Positions 1-8,547 of a stretch of 32,700 bases of DNA are shown here, in pieces. Below the pieces are notes generated by a model that ran no database searches, was not told the origin of the DNA, and saw only the letters and a list, made by a program, of their open reading frames with translations. The stretch is from Acidimicrobiales bacterium (lineage in GTDB: Bacteria; Actinomycetota; Acidimicrobiia; Acidimicrobiales; SZUA-35): positions 1 to 32,700 of the forward strand of contig JAHEJO010000012.1 of NCBI GenBank assembly GCA_024638805.1, in the 5' to 3' direction. How positions within the stretch are numbered: the stretch's first letter is position 1; every line of letters starts with the position of its first letter. A program made the position numbers and the translations under genes.

Positions 1-431
1 CCGGGGTGGTCGCGGTGCATTCGCTGTCGAAACGTTCGAACCTGGCCGGGGTCCGTGCCGGCTTCTACGCCGGTGACCCTGACCTACTGGAGTATCTCGG
101 CGAGGTCCGCAAACACGGCGGGTTCATGACGCCCGGTCCTTCGCAGGCGGCCGCGGTCGCAGCATTCGACGACACCGCCCATGTCGCCGGACAGCGTCAG
201 CGCTACTGGGAACGGTTGGAGACGATGCGGAGTCTTCTCTGCGAGCGGGTCGGCATCGAGGTGCCTATGCCGCAGGGTGGCTTCTACCTGTGGGTCCCCG
301 CCCCCGCAGGCGACGCCTGGGGATTCGCTGAGTCACTGGCGCAGCTGCTGGGGATCGTCACCAGCCCTGGCGAGTTCTACGGCGCGGCAGCATCGGATCA
401 TGTGAGAATCGCCCTCGTCCGGGACTTCTGA
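1..431 (+). CDS. dapC: Pyridoxal-phosphate aminotransferase, C-terminal part, probably succinyldiaminopimelate transaminase (5' truncated by window)
   Basis: ORF 6-431 open at the left edge; PLP-lysine motif HSLSKRSNLAGVRAGF; neighbours dapD and dapE support the lysine-pathway assignment. Confidence 0.8.
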   Translation, partial: GVVAVHSLSKRSNLAGVRAGFYAGDPDLLEYLGEVRKHGGFMTPGPSQAAAVAAFDDTAHVAGQRQRYWERLETMRSLLCERVGIEVPMPQGGFYLWVPAPAGDAWGFAESLAQLLGIVTSPGEFYGAAASDHVRIALVRDF

Positions 432-2261
432 TCATCGGTCCAGGGGCCGAACCCGGAGGATCGTGTCGCTGCCGGCACCGTTGCTGGTCGTGACATACAG
501 CGAACCATCGGGGCCTTGGGCCGCCGCCCGTAAGCGGCCGTAGTCGCCGCCGATCACCACATGTTGACCCCGGTACTCGCCGTCGTCGGTGAAGAACAGC
601 AGCCGGAGGCTCCGATTCTTCAACGCGGTGACCGCCAGGCCGTCGCGCCATGATCCCCACGCCGGATCGCTCAAGAAGGTTGCCCCCGAAAGAGCCAGCG
701 TCGGAGCGCCGGTGGCCCATGCCGCCTCGATCGCCCCGGGGAACTCCGCATCGTCGGTCATCGGCACCCGCTCGTTGTAGCCGGGCACCGGATTCCAGCC
801 GTAGTTCCCGCCCGCAACGATCCGGTTCACCTCGTCGTCACGGTCGGGACCGTGTTCCACGCTCCAGACATCGCCGGTCCTCGGATGGATGGCGATGCCC
901 TGGACGTTGCGGTGGCCGTAGCTGAGAATCCTCCTCGTCGCCACGTTCGTCGAATCGGCAAAGGGGTTGTCGGCCGGGGCAGCCCCCGTCGAACGATCGA
1001 CCCGAAGGGTCTTACCCCCGAGGCTCCGGAGGTCCTGGGGGTGCGAGCCCACGGCGGCGTCACCAGTGCCGATGATCAACCTACCGTCGGCGGCGATCTC
1101 GAGCTGACAACCGCCGTGACGGCCCGAGACGATCGGGAGCTGCGCCACCAGCGGATCCCGAACCCGGGTGGCCGACGGTGCGCTGGAGTCGAGCGTCCAC
1201 GCGATCACCTGGATCTCCCGAGGCGACGCATGGCCCTGGCAGGTGTAGAAACGACCGTTGGAGGCGAAGTCGGGGTCGAGCGCCAGACCCATGAGGCCGG
1301 TTTCGCCCGATGCGAAGAGGTCGGACAGGTCGGCGGACACCGTGGTCGTCGTCCCTGAGTCGACGATCAGCAGGCGTCCGCTTCGCTCGCTGACCAACAG
1401 CCGGCCATCGGGTAGCGGGGCCACATCCCACGGGATGGTGAGACCGCTCGCCACTTCGCTGATCGAGATCGCTGGTGCAGCAGGGAACCGATTGCGGTAC
1501 TCGGCTCCTGCGATCACGGGAGCGATCATGGTTTTGAGCGATGCGCCGTTGCGGATCCGTTCGGTCCAGTAGGTTGCGCCGGCGGGATCGGGCAACCTCT
1601 GGAGCAGGCCGAGGTAGACCGTCGTCACCACGACCTCGGGGTGGCGCCGCCGGCGGTGTTCGATCGATTCGCTCACCGCGGCAACGAAACGTGGCACCGA
1701 GAGCGATCCGTTCTCGATTCGGCCGGTCCAGTAGGCGAGGCCGGCAGCGTCTGGTTCGCGGCCCAGTACGCGGGCGTAGACGGCCTCGACGATCTCGGTG
1801 TCGCTGCGAGCGTCGGAGAGCGAAGCGAACTCGTTGCCTTCGAGGAAGACGCGGGCGATGTCCTGGGTCGAGGCACCCTGTCGGCGGCGCTCGATCCAGT
1901 ACCGAAGCCCGGCCAGGTCGGGCTGGCGGTTCAGGACGCTGAGGTAGAGCCGTACGATCGGCGCCACCGTGCCGGCGAACTCCGGAGAGGCCACCAACTC
2001 CTGGTACAGCGCCGCGCTGCTCGCACCCGCCTCGATCCGACCGGTCCAGTAGACAAGTCCGGCGGGGTCGGCGGGCCGGCCGAACACGTCCAGATAGGCC
2101 TGGTCGACGAATCGTTCGACGGTGGGAAAGCGTCCCTCGACCGGCCCCGGTGTGAGAGCCGACCCCGCCGATACGGCCACGGCCGGCGTGCTGAGTATCA
2201 GGGTCAGGCTCACGCACGCAACGATCAGATACGGGATCCTTGGGCCGCGACGGTGGATCAT
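432..2261 (-). CDS. Secreted protein: DUF4214-like repeats fused to a PQQ-dependent glucose/sorbosone dehydrogenase-type beta-propeller
   Basis: ORF 432-2576 with likely start at 2261 (MIHRRGPRIPYLIVACVSLTLILSTPAVA signal peptide); about four repeats of the type 'YLDVFGRPADPAGLVYWTGRI'; C-terminal 'GLTIPWDVAPLPDGRLLVSERSGRLLIVD' and 'SYGHRNVQGIAIHPRTGDVWSVEHGPDRDDEVN'. Confidence 0.8.
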   Translation of the reverse strand: MIHRRGPRIPYLIVACVSLTLILSTPAVAVSAGSALTPGPVEGRFPTVERFVDQAYLDVFGRPADPAGLVYWTGRIEAGASSAALYQELVASPEFAGTVAPIVRLYLSVLNRQPDLAGLRYWIERRRQGASTQDIARVFLEGNEFASLSDARSDTEIVEAVYARVLGREPDAAGLAYWTGRIENGSLSVPRFVAAVSESIEHRRRRHPEVVVTTVYLGLLQRLPDPAGATYWTERIRNGASLKTMIAPVIAGAEYRNRFPAAPAISISEVASGLTIPWDVAPLPDGRLLVSERSGRLLIVDSGTTTTVSADLSDLFASGETGLMGLALDPDFASNGRFYTCQGHASPREIQVIAWTLDSSAPSATRVRDPLVAQLPIVSGRHGGCQLEIAADGRLIIGTGDAAVGSHPQDLRSLGGKTLRVDRSTGAAPADNPFADSTNVATRRILSYGHRNVQGIAIHPRTGDVWSVEHGPDRDDEVNRIVAGGNYGWNPVPGYNERVPMTDDAEFPGAIEAAWATGAPTLALSGATFLSDPAWGSWRDGLAVTALKNRSLRLLFFTDDGEYRGQHVVIGGDYGRLRAAAQGPDGSLYVTTSNGAGSDTILRVRPLDR

Positions 2262-2307
2262 GGTGAGCGAAGGTAGCAAACGGGGTGGACCACTAGGCTT
2301 CATCCTC

Positions 2308-3135
2308 GTGAGCACCAGCGAACTCCAGTCAACGATCGAGGCCCTTTGGGAGGTGCGCGACACCCTCGGCCCCCAGAGCGCCGAGGCGATGGCAGCGGTC
2401 AGCGAGGCGATCGATCTTCTCGATAGGGGACAGGTGCGGGTCGCCGAGGTCAACCGGGACGGGTTCGTCGTCGTCAACCAGTGGCTGAAGCTCGCCGTGC
2501 TGTTGTTGTTCAAGCTCACCGAGATGCGGACGATCGAAGTCGGCCCGTTCGAGTACGCCGACAAGATCCCGCTCAAGACCGACTACATGGAGCGCGGCGT
2601 GCGGGTCGTGCCCGGTGCCTCGGCCCGGTGGGGCAGCTATCAGGCGCCTGGTGTGGTGATGATGCCCAGCTATGTGAACATCGGTGCCTATGTCGGTGAG
2701 AACTCGATGGTCGATACCTGGGCGACGGTCGGTTCCTGTGCCCAGATCGGGGCCAACGTTCATCTCTCCGGCGGTGTGGGAATCGGCGGGGTGCTGGAGC
2801 CACCACAGGCCGAGCCGGTCATCATCGAAGACGATTGCCTTATCGGGAGCCGCTGCATCGTCGCCGAGGGCGCTCGAGTGCGGCGCGGGTCGGTTCTCGG
2901 TGCGGGGGCGATCCTGACCGGCTCGATACCGGTAATCGATGCCGGGACCGGCAGGGAGCTCAGCAGGGGAGAGGTGCCGGCCAACGTGGTTGCGGTGTCT
3001 GCGACACGAACCAGGGAGTTCGATGGAGGTTCCTTCGGTCTTCCGTGCGTGTTGGTGATCAAACGAATCGACGCCGGCCAACGCCACGACAAGGCCGCTC
3101 TGAACGAAATCCTTCGGGGCCATGGCGCGATCTGA
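2308..3135 (+). CDS. dapD: 2,3,4,5-tetrahydropyridine-2,6-dicarboxylate N-succinyltransferase
   Basis: Left-handed beta-helix hexapeptide repeats (VMMPSYVNIGAYVGENSMVDTWATVGSCAQIGANVHLSGGVGIGGVLEP); GTG start at 2308 in frame with the ORF. Confidence 0.92.
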   Translation: MSTSELQSTIEALWEVRDTLGPQSAEAMAAVSEAIDLLDRGQVRVAEVNRDGFVVVNQWLKLAVLLLFKLTEMRTIEVGPFEYADKIPLKTDYMERGVRVVPGASARWGSYQAPGVVMMPSYVNIGAYVGENSMVDTWATVGSCAQIGANVHLSGGVGIGGVLEPPQAEPVIIEDDCLIGSRCIVAEGARVRRGSVLGAGAILTGSIPVIDAGTGRELSRGEVPANVVAVSATRTREFDGGSFGLPCVLVIKRIDAGQRHDKAALNEILRGHGAI

Positions 3136-3138
3136 ACC

Positions 3139-4194
3139 TCACATGGTCACCAGCTGGTAGACCGCGGCGTACGTGCGTTCGATGCTGTCCCGATGCAGGT
3201 GTTCACCCGGAGTGTGTGCCACGGTCGGGTCTCCGGCGCCGAAGTTCGTGGCGGGAATGCCGAGCTGGGCAAACCGGGCGACATCGGTCCAACCGAGTTT
3301 GGCCGCCTTGCCCCGGCCCTGGGCGAGGGTGCCGAGGAGAGGATGGTCGAGTGAGGGCGGGCAGGCCGGAGCCGAATCGATCATCACGATCGAGTCCTCG
3401 TCAGGTTCGAGGTGGGGTTCGATCATCGAGAGGAACAGGGTTCTTGCGTCGTCTCCGGACCGGTCGGGAGCGTAGCGGTGATGGACCGTCACGGTGACCT
3501 CATCGGGGACCACGTTGACGCCGTGACCGCCTTCGATACCCACGGTCTGCACCGATTCGATGAATTCGCATCCGTCCAGGATCGGGCGGCGGGGGGTGTA
3601 ATCGGCAAGCTCGTGGAGCAGAGGTGCCACCCGGTGAATGGCGTTTCGCCCCATCCATGGCCGGGCGGTGTGGGCCCGCACGCCGCGGAGGGTGATCCTG
3701 AACCTCATCGATCCCTGACAGCCGGCTTCGACGTGGCCGTCGGTCGGTTCGCCCAGGATGGCGCAGTCGCCGACGACGAGTTCGGGGCGTTGGGTGATGA
3801 GCTCACCGAGTCCGCTGTGGTGCATCGGCAGCTCCTCCCTGGCGTAGAAAACGAACGACAGGTCGACGGTCGGGTCCGGGACGGCATGCGCTATCTCGTG
3901 GAAGACGGCCAGGCCCCCTTTCATGTCGGCCGATCCCACGCCGTAGAGGGTGTCCCCCTGTATTCGGGCGGTGCCGTTGCCGTTGATCGGGACGGTGTCG
4001 GTGTGGCCGGCCAGGACGAGGCGGTGGGCTCTCCCGAGGTGCGTGCGAGCGACGAGGTTGTCGCCGATGCGGACGACCTCGAGATGGTCCAGACCTCGCA
4101 GATCAGCCTCGAGGCGGTTGACGAATTCCGCCTCGGCAAAGCTGACCGAATGGATATCGACGAACTCGGCGGTCTTGGCCAGGAGATCGGTCAC
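3139..4194 (-). CDS. dapE: Succinyl-diaminopimelate desuccinylase (M20 family)
   Basis: M20 motifs: LAGHTDTVPINGNG, GVGSADMKGGLAVFHE, FYAREE, LGEPTDGHVEAGCQG; probable GTG start at 4194; adjacent to dapD. Confidence 0.88.
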   Translation of the reverse strand: MTDLLAKTAEFVDIHSVSFAEAEFVNRLEADLRGLDHLEVVRIGDNLVARTHLGRAHRLVLAGHTDTVPINGNGTARIQGDTLYGVGSADMKGGLAVFHEIAHAVPDPTVDLSFVFYAREELPMHHSGLGELITQRPELVVGDCAILGEPTDGHVEAGCQGSMRFRITLRGVRAHTARPWMGRNAIHRVAPLLHELADYTPRRPILDGCEFIESVQTVGIEGGHGVNVVPDEVTVTVHHRYAPDRSGDDARTLFLSMIEPHLEPDEDSIVMIDSAPACPPSLDHPLLGTLAQGRGKAAKLGWTDVARFAQLGIPATNFGAGDPTVAHTPGEHLHRDSIERTYAAVYQLVTM

Positions 4195-4221
4195 CGGCCA
4201 CAGGATAGGACCGCCAACCGA

Positions 4222-4251
4222 ACGAACCGGAACCTTTCGGTTCCGGTTCGT
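4222..4251 (-). other. Perfect 13-bp inverted repeat with 4-nt loop (GAAA loop on the - strand) between lexA and dapE
   Basis: acgaaccggaacc-tttc-ggttccggttcgt; arms fully complementary; 28 bp upstream of the dapE start. Confidence 0.75.
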
Positions 4252-4344
4252 GAGTCGGACATCCCCCTCCCGACTGACCCAGAGGCTACCAATTTGTGGC
4301 GGAAGGCACAATCACCGGGGTGAACGCTCGACCGCGACGTCGAC

Positions 4345-4364
4345 GCCGCCACGGCTCGGGCGGC
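4345..4364 (-). terminator. Possible U-less terminator hairpin just after lexA
   Basis: gccgcc-acggctcg-ggcggc, 6-bp GC arms directly after the lexA stop codon; no T-tract. Confidence 0.4.
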
Positions 4365-4365
4365 T

Positions 4366-5013
4366 TCAGAGCTTGCGCAGGACGGTCACGACCCGACCGA
4401 AGATGTGGATCTCGTCGGGTTCGTATCGCATCGGCTCGAGGTCCGAGTTCGACGGGAGCAGCACGAGCTGGTTGGTGTCGGGATCGACACTGAATGTCTT
4501 GATCGTCGCCTCGTCGCCGGGAATGCCGGCCACCACCACGTCGCCCGTTTCGGCTGTGCTCTGCACGTTGGCGATGACGAAGTCGCCGTGGAGAATTCCG
4601 GCGTCGATCATCGAGTCGCCTTTCACTCGGACCATGAAGAGATCACCTTCGCCGGTGAAGTCGGCCGGTACCGGCAGGCTCTCCTCGATGTTCTGAGCGG
4701 CCAGCACGTCGGTTCCGGCCGCCACCTCCCCGACCAGGGGCACGTGACGCATCGGCCTCCGTTCGACATCGACCGCCCCGGTGACGGAGTCCCAGTTGAC
4801 TCTCAGGCCCCGCGGTGTGGCGGGATCCCTGGTGAGGAATCCCTTCTCCTGCAGATTGTTGAGGTGCGTGTGCACCGTGGATGAGGATCGCATCCCGACG
4901 TATTTGCCGATTTCGCGAACCGACGGTGGGTATCCGTTGTCCTCCATGAACGCTTCGATGAACTCGAGGATGGCCCGCTGGCGATTGGTGAGCTGATGCG
5001 TTGATGCCGACAT
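4366..5013 (-). CDS. lexA: SOS transcriptional repressor LexA
   Basis: N-terminal winged HTH (RQRAILEFIEAFMEDNGYPPSVREIGKYVGMRSSSTVHTHL), Ala-Gly cleavage site (GEVAAGTD), catalytic Ser (VKGDSMIDAGI) and Lys (ATIKTF). Confidence 0.97.
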   Translation of the reverse strand: MSASTHQLTNRQRAILEFIEAFMEDNGYPPSVREIGKYVGMRSSSTVHTHLNNLQEKGFLTRDPATPRGLRVNWDSVTGAVDVERRPMRHVPLVGEVAAGTDVLAAQNIEESLPVPADFTGEGDLFMVRVKGDSMIDAGILHGDFVIANVQSTAETGDVVVAGIPGDEATIKTFSVDPDTNQLVLLPSNSDLEPMRYEPDEIHIFGRVVTVLRKL

Positions 5014-5037
5014 ATGTCCAGTATGGCACGGCGAGGC

Positions 5038-5049
5038 GCACGTTTGTTC
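5038..5049. promoter_or_regulatory. Degenerate LexA-box-like site
   Basis: GCACGTTTGTTC; one mismatch to GAAC-N4-GTTC. Confidence 0.35.
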
Positions 5050-5076
5050 GATTTTGTGTCCCGACGGGGTTGTGGA

Positions 5077-5088
5077 GAACGTATGTTC
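5077..5088. promoter_or_regulatory. LexA/SOS box
   Basis: GAACGTATGTTC, exact GAAC-N4-GTTC, in the divergent lexA/LysM intergenic region. Confidence 0.88.
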
Positions 5089-5101
5089 GGTCTACGGTCC
5101 A

Positions 5102-5113
5102 GAACGAACGTTC
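5102..5113. promoter_or_regulatory. LexA/SOS box
   Basis: GAACGAACGTTC, exact GAAC-N4-GTTC, 25 bp centre-to-centre from the previous box. Confidence 0.85.
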
Positions 5114-5173
5114 GCTGCGACGGTCGCGTGTGTGGCCGCCGACTCTGTCACACCCCCAGAGGAGGATTGTCCC

Positions 5174-5665
5174 ATGGTTGCACTTCTCATCTCCGATCCG
5201 ATCTACCGGCGCCCGGTCCCCGGGGCCGACATCATCGAGGCCCCCACCCCGGCACGGCCCCGGGAACAGCATCTGCACGTCGTGCCCAGCGATGGCGTGC
5301 GGGTCTGTCCCGGGGCCGACCGTCTCACAGCCCCTCGATCCAGAGCCGAGATCGCTGCTGTGGTCGGCGCTGCGGTCGTCGTGGCCGTGCTGGTGATCAG
5401 CGTGGCCCGGCCGCTGCAAGGGTCCCCGACCGGGGCGTCATGGTCGGCGGTCCAGCAGGCGGCCCGCACGGAGGTCGCGCCGGTAGGGCCCGGTGATGCG
5501 GTCCTCACCGTCCAACCCGGCGATACCCTGTGGGCGATCGCCGCTGAGTTCGTACCCCACCTCGACCGTCGCCAGGTCGTGCAGATGCTCGCCGATCGCA
5601 ACGGCGGATTCTCGATCCAGGCCGGCCAGCGCTTGATCGTTCCTGCTCTGCTCGCAAATCCCTGA
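5174..5665 (+). CDS. LysM-domain membrane protein, probable SOS-induced cell-division regulator (YneA/DivS/Rv2719c-like position)
   Basis: LysM motif VLTVQPGDTLWAIAAEF...VVQMLADRNGGFSIQAGQRLIVP; TM segment AAVVGAAVVVAVLVISVA; divergent from lexA; ATG 5174 preceded by GAGGAG. Confidence 0.8.
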   Translation: MVALLISDPIYRRPVPGADIIEAPTPARPREQHLHVVPSDGVRVCPGADRLTAPRSRAEIAAVVGAAVVVAVLVISVARPLQGSPTGASWSAVQQAARTEVAPVGPGDAVLTVQPGDTLWAIAAEFVPHLDRRQVVQMLADRNGGFSIQAGQRLIVPALLANP

Positions 5666-5705
5666 CGCTTCATCTGAGGGCAGGCTGGTGGCGTACGCTG
5701 TTGGC

Positions 5706-6155
5706 GTGCACTGTCGCCAATGTGGAGCTCGAGACACGCGGGTGATCGACTCACGGGTGGCTGAGGACGGCGCCTCCATCAGGCGGCGGCGGGCGTGTGC
5801 CGAGTGCGGTTACCGGTTCACGACGTTCGAGCGCGCCGAGGAGGTGCCGCTGACCGTACGGAAGCGAGATGGTCGTCGCGAACCTCTCTCCGCAGCCAAA
5901 GTGACCAGTGGAATCGCACTGGCCGTCAAAGGTCGCCCGATCACCGCTCAACAGGTGGCCGACATTGTCTCTGCCGTCGAGAATGCCGCCCGCAGCACCA
6001 CCGAATCCATCACGACCCAAGCTGTCGGTGAAATGGTGTTGGGTTCTCTCAAGGATCTCGATGCGGTCTCGGCGATGCGGTTTGCCAGCGTCTACAAGCA
6101 CTTCGAGGATCTTGCCGACTTCGAACGAGCGGCCACCGAACTCTCAGAACCCTGA
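5706..6155 (+). CDS. nrdR: Transcriptional repressor NrdR
   Basis: Zinc ribbon HCRQCGARDTRVIDSR...CAECGYRFTTFER followed by an ATP-cone; GTG start at 5706. Confidence 0.95.
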   Translation: MHCRQCGARDTRVIDSRVAEDGASIRRRRACAECGYRFTTFERAEEVPLTVRKRDGRREPLSAAKVTSGIALAVKGRPITAQQVADIVSAVENAARSTTESITTQAVGEMVLGSLKDLDAVSAMRFASVYKHFEDLADFERAATELSEP

Positions 6156-7451
6156 GGTCTCCCAGGGCGGGGCGATGTCCGCGAGTTCGGCATAGTTGCG
6201 GCTGAACGCCATCACATCGGATCCGTAGCGGGCACTTCGGTTGTAGCCCAGCAGTGCCCGTTGGAACCGGCTGGTCTGGTCCAGCTCGATGCCGCAGAGG
6301 TGGTCCGCTGCGGCCAGGGCGGCGTCATAGAGGTTGTTGGGGTCCTTGCGGCCGTCGCCGTTGCCGTCGGCGCCGTAGACCGCCCAGCTCGATGGGATGA
6401 ACTGCATTGGACCCACCGCACGATCCCATTCGAGATCGGCATCAAGTCGTCCCTCGTCGGTGTCCTCGATGGCGAGCCAGCGTTCGCCGTTGAGCTGAGG
6501 GCCCAGAATTACGGGCGAGGCGTTGGCCCCGCGATCGAGCGAGCTGGCCCCGAACTGTCCGTGGAAGCTCTCCACCCGTCCAATCCCTGCCAGCTGGTGC
6601 CATGTGATTCGGCAGTCCGGCCATCGCTGGCCCGCAATCGAACTCGCGTTGTGATACGCGTCGATCGCGATCACCGTCAAGTCGGTTGTCGAGGGAAGTG
6701 GGCGAAGCGCCAGCTCCTCTTCGAACCTTCGTTGGGCTCGTGTGTGCTGAGGTGTGAGTCGGGTGACCAGCTCGGTTTGACTGTCGTACTCCTCCTTGGC
6801 GGCGTCCAGCAGGCCTCTCTCCCGGACGAGCCGCTGTTGTACCCCGGTCAGTTCCACCCGACGTTCGTTCTCCTGACGTGCGCGGGCGGACAGCCGTTCG
6901 GCGAGTCGGTCTCCCGCCGAAGCGACCAGAAGCGTTGTGCGCAGGGATCGAGTCGCAACCGTCGAGGTGGGATCATCCGGGGTCGCCAGAACCCCGGCGA
7001 GATCCGGTTGGTCGGTTCCGCCGATGAACGCTTCGACGCCGAACCGTGACAGGTTGCTCTGGGCCGTGGCGGTTCTGATGCGGGCCGATTCGACGGCCAT
7101 CTGCGCCCACTCGACATTCTTGCGGGCGTTGTCCACCGTTGCGGTACGGACTCCGATCTCCTCACCAGCCCGCGAGGCCCGCAGCCGAGCGGACTCCAAC
7201 TCGCCGGCGACACGCTCGAGCTCTGCACCGCTGGCGCCCACGAGGACCGGGTCTGCCGCCAGTCCACGGAGGACGTCGGTGCTGATGAGGCGGGGGTCGG
7301 TGATCAGCTGGTCCAAGGTGGTGGTGACCAGACCGTCGCGAAGTCCACGGTTGTTCGACTCGGGACCGGGGCTCTCCGGTTCGCCGGCCAGGGCCTGGGT
7401 CGGCGCGAGCGCGAGCAGCCCTATCGCCGCCATCAGAACCCGATTCCTCAC
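6144..7451 (-). CDS. Secreted lytic transglycosylase-like protein (coiled-coil N-terminus, SLT/MltB-type C-terminus)
   Basis: WHQLAGIGRVESFHGQFG, GPMQFIPSSWAVYGADGNGDGRKDPNNLYDAALAAADHLC, LLGYNRSARYGSDVMAFSRNY; signal peptide near GTG 7451. Confidence 0.85.
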   Translation of the reverse strand: MRNRVLMAAIGLLALAPTQALAGEPESPGPESNNRGLRDGLVTTTLDQLITDPRLISTDVLRGLAADPVLVGASGAELERVAGELESARLRASRAGEEIGVRTATVDNARKNVEWAQMAVESARIRTATAQSNLSRFGVEAFIGGTDQPDLAGVLATPDDPTSTVATRSLRTTLLVASAGDRLAERLSARARQENERRVELTGVQQRLVRERGLLDAAKEEYDSQTELVTRLTPQHTRAQRRFEEELALRPLPSTTDLTVIAIDAYHNASSIAGQRWPDCRITWHQLAGIGRVESFHGQFGASSLDRGANASPVILGPQLNGERWLAIEDTDEGRLDADLEWDRAVGPMQFIPSSWAVYGADGNGDGRKDPNNLYDAALAAADHLCGIELDQTSRFQRALLGYNRSARYGSDVMAFSRNYAELADIAPPWETSGF

Positions 7452-7495
7452 GACCTTCCATCGGCGCCGGATCGATCCCGGTGAGCCGCAAGTTC

Positions 7496-8254
7496 CTAGT
7501 CGTTCCGCGCTGGGGGTCGTCGCCATTGGGCGAACAACAGATCGTCGCCGGCCCACACGTGAGTGGGAACGAACCGACGGTTGATCTCGATCGGAGCGAT
7601 CGCCGGTCGCAGGGCCGATCCGGCAAGCAGCTGGGGTGCGATCGTCAGGTTCCACTCGTCGACCAGGTCGTCGGTCAGGAACTGGCCGTTCATGTTCGGC
7701 CCTCCTTCCAGCAACACGATGCCGAAGCCGCGGTCGTGTAGCGCTGCCAGCGCTGACGACGGGCTGACGCGAGGTGTGGGCAGCCGAACGATCTCGGCGC
7801 GATCGGCCACGCGGGCCAGGGCCTCGTCGTCAGCATCCGATCCGCAGAGAATGATGGGTGCAAAACCCTCCTTGCCGAACATCGGAAGGTTCGGATCGAA
7901 ACGCCCATGGGCCGTCACGACGGCCAGCGCCGGGCGGTCGTGTTGACCTCGTCGACGACGTAACACCTCTACCCTCTCAGAAGAGGTGGGGGGTCGGTAC
8001 CGCTCCTGTCGAACGGTGGTGGCACCGGCGAGCACAACATCTGCGACCGAACGAAGCGCATCGAACACGAGGCGGTCGCTGGGCCCGCCGAGCCCTCCCG
8101 AGAGGCCCTCCACGCTGATGCCGCCGTCGGCAGAGCTCACCATGTTCGTGAGAACGTAGGGCCGCCCCGGCGGTGCGCTCCGGATCTGTGCACCCAGGAC
8201 ACTGGTGACGTCCAACTCGATCACCTCAGGGTCCGGAATCAGAGGGCGCACCAC
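7496..8254 (-). CDS. RibD C-terminal-domain (DHFR-fold) pyrimidine reductase family protein
   Basis: YVLTNMVSSADGGISVEGLSGGLGGPSDRLVFDALRSVADVVLAGATTVRQERYRPP...LLEGGPNMNGQFLTDDLVDEWNLTIAPQLLAG; GTG start at 8254 or 8251. Confidence 0.85.
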   Translation of the reverse strand: MVRPLIPDPEVIELDVTSVLGAQIRSAPPGRPYVLTNMVSSADGGISVEGLSGGLGGPSDRLVFDALRSVADVVLAGATTVRQERYRPPTSSERVEVLRRRRGQHDRPALAVVTAHGRFDPNLPMFGKEGFAPIILCGSDADDEALARVADRAEIVRLPTPRVSPSSALAALHDRGFGIVLLEGGPNMNGQFLTDDLVDEWNLTIAPQLLAGSALRPAIAPIEINRRFVPTHVWAGDDLLFAQWRRPPARND

Positions 8255-8371
8255 GGACCTAGAGGTTACCGGAGCGAGGGATTGCGTCGGTGCGTGGATC
8301 GTTGACCACCCACTGTCGGAGCCGCCGGCCGTTTGTGGATAAATGACTCGAATTCCCATGCTCGTCCACTT

Positions 8372-8399
8372 TTGATCCACATGGGTCGATGCGTAGGTT
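8372..8399 (+). promoter_or_regulatory. Candidate sigma70-type promoter for the nrdJ leader
   Basis: TTGATC (8372-8377), 16-bp spacer, TAGGTT (8394-8399); predicted start close to the 5' arm of the 8411-8538 stem. Confidence 0.4.
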
Positions 8400-8410
8400 G
8401 TGCACGTGCC

Positions 8411-8538
8411 GGTCAGGCCGGTTCGTGAGTAACGGAGGATGGGGGCAGATTTGGGGGCCTCCTGGGCGAGTCTTGGCAGTACACACCAACGAGTTGGTAC
8501 GACGAACCTTGACCTGTTTCGCATGAACCGGCCTGATC
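8411..8538 (+). ncRNA. Candidate structured 5' leader upstream of nrdJ
   Basis: GGTCAGGCCGGTTCGTG (8411-8427) pairs over 17 consecutive positions with CATGAACCGGCCTGATC (8522-8538); the two non-WC positions are G-U in + sense; internal hairpin accaa-cgag-ttggt at 8485-8498 and ggagg/cctcc at 8434-8438/8458-8462. Confidence 0.55.
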
Positions 8539-8547
8539 CACTCGGAC

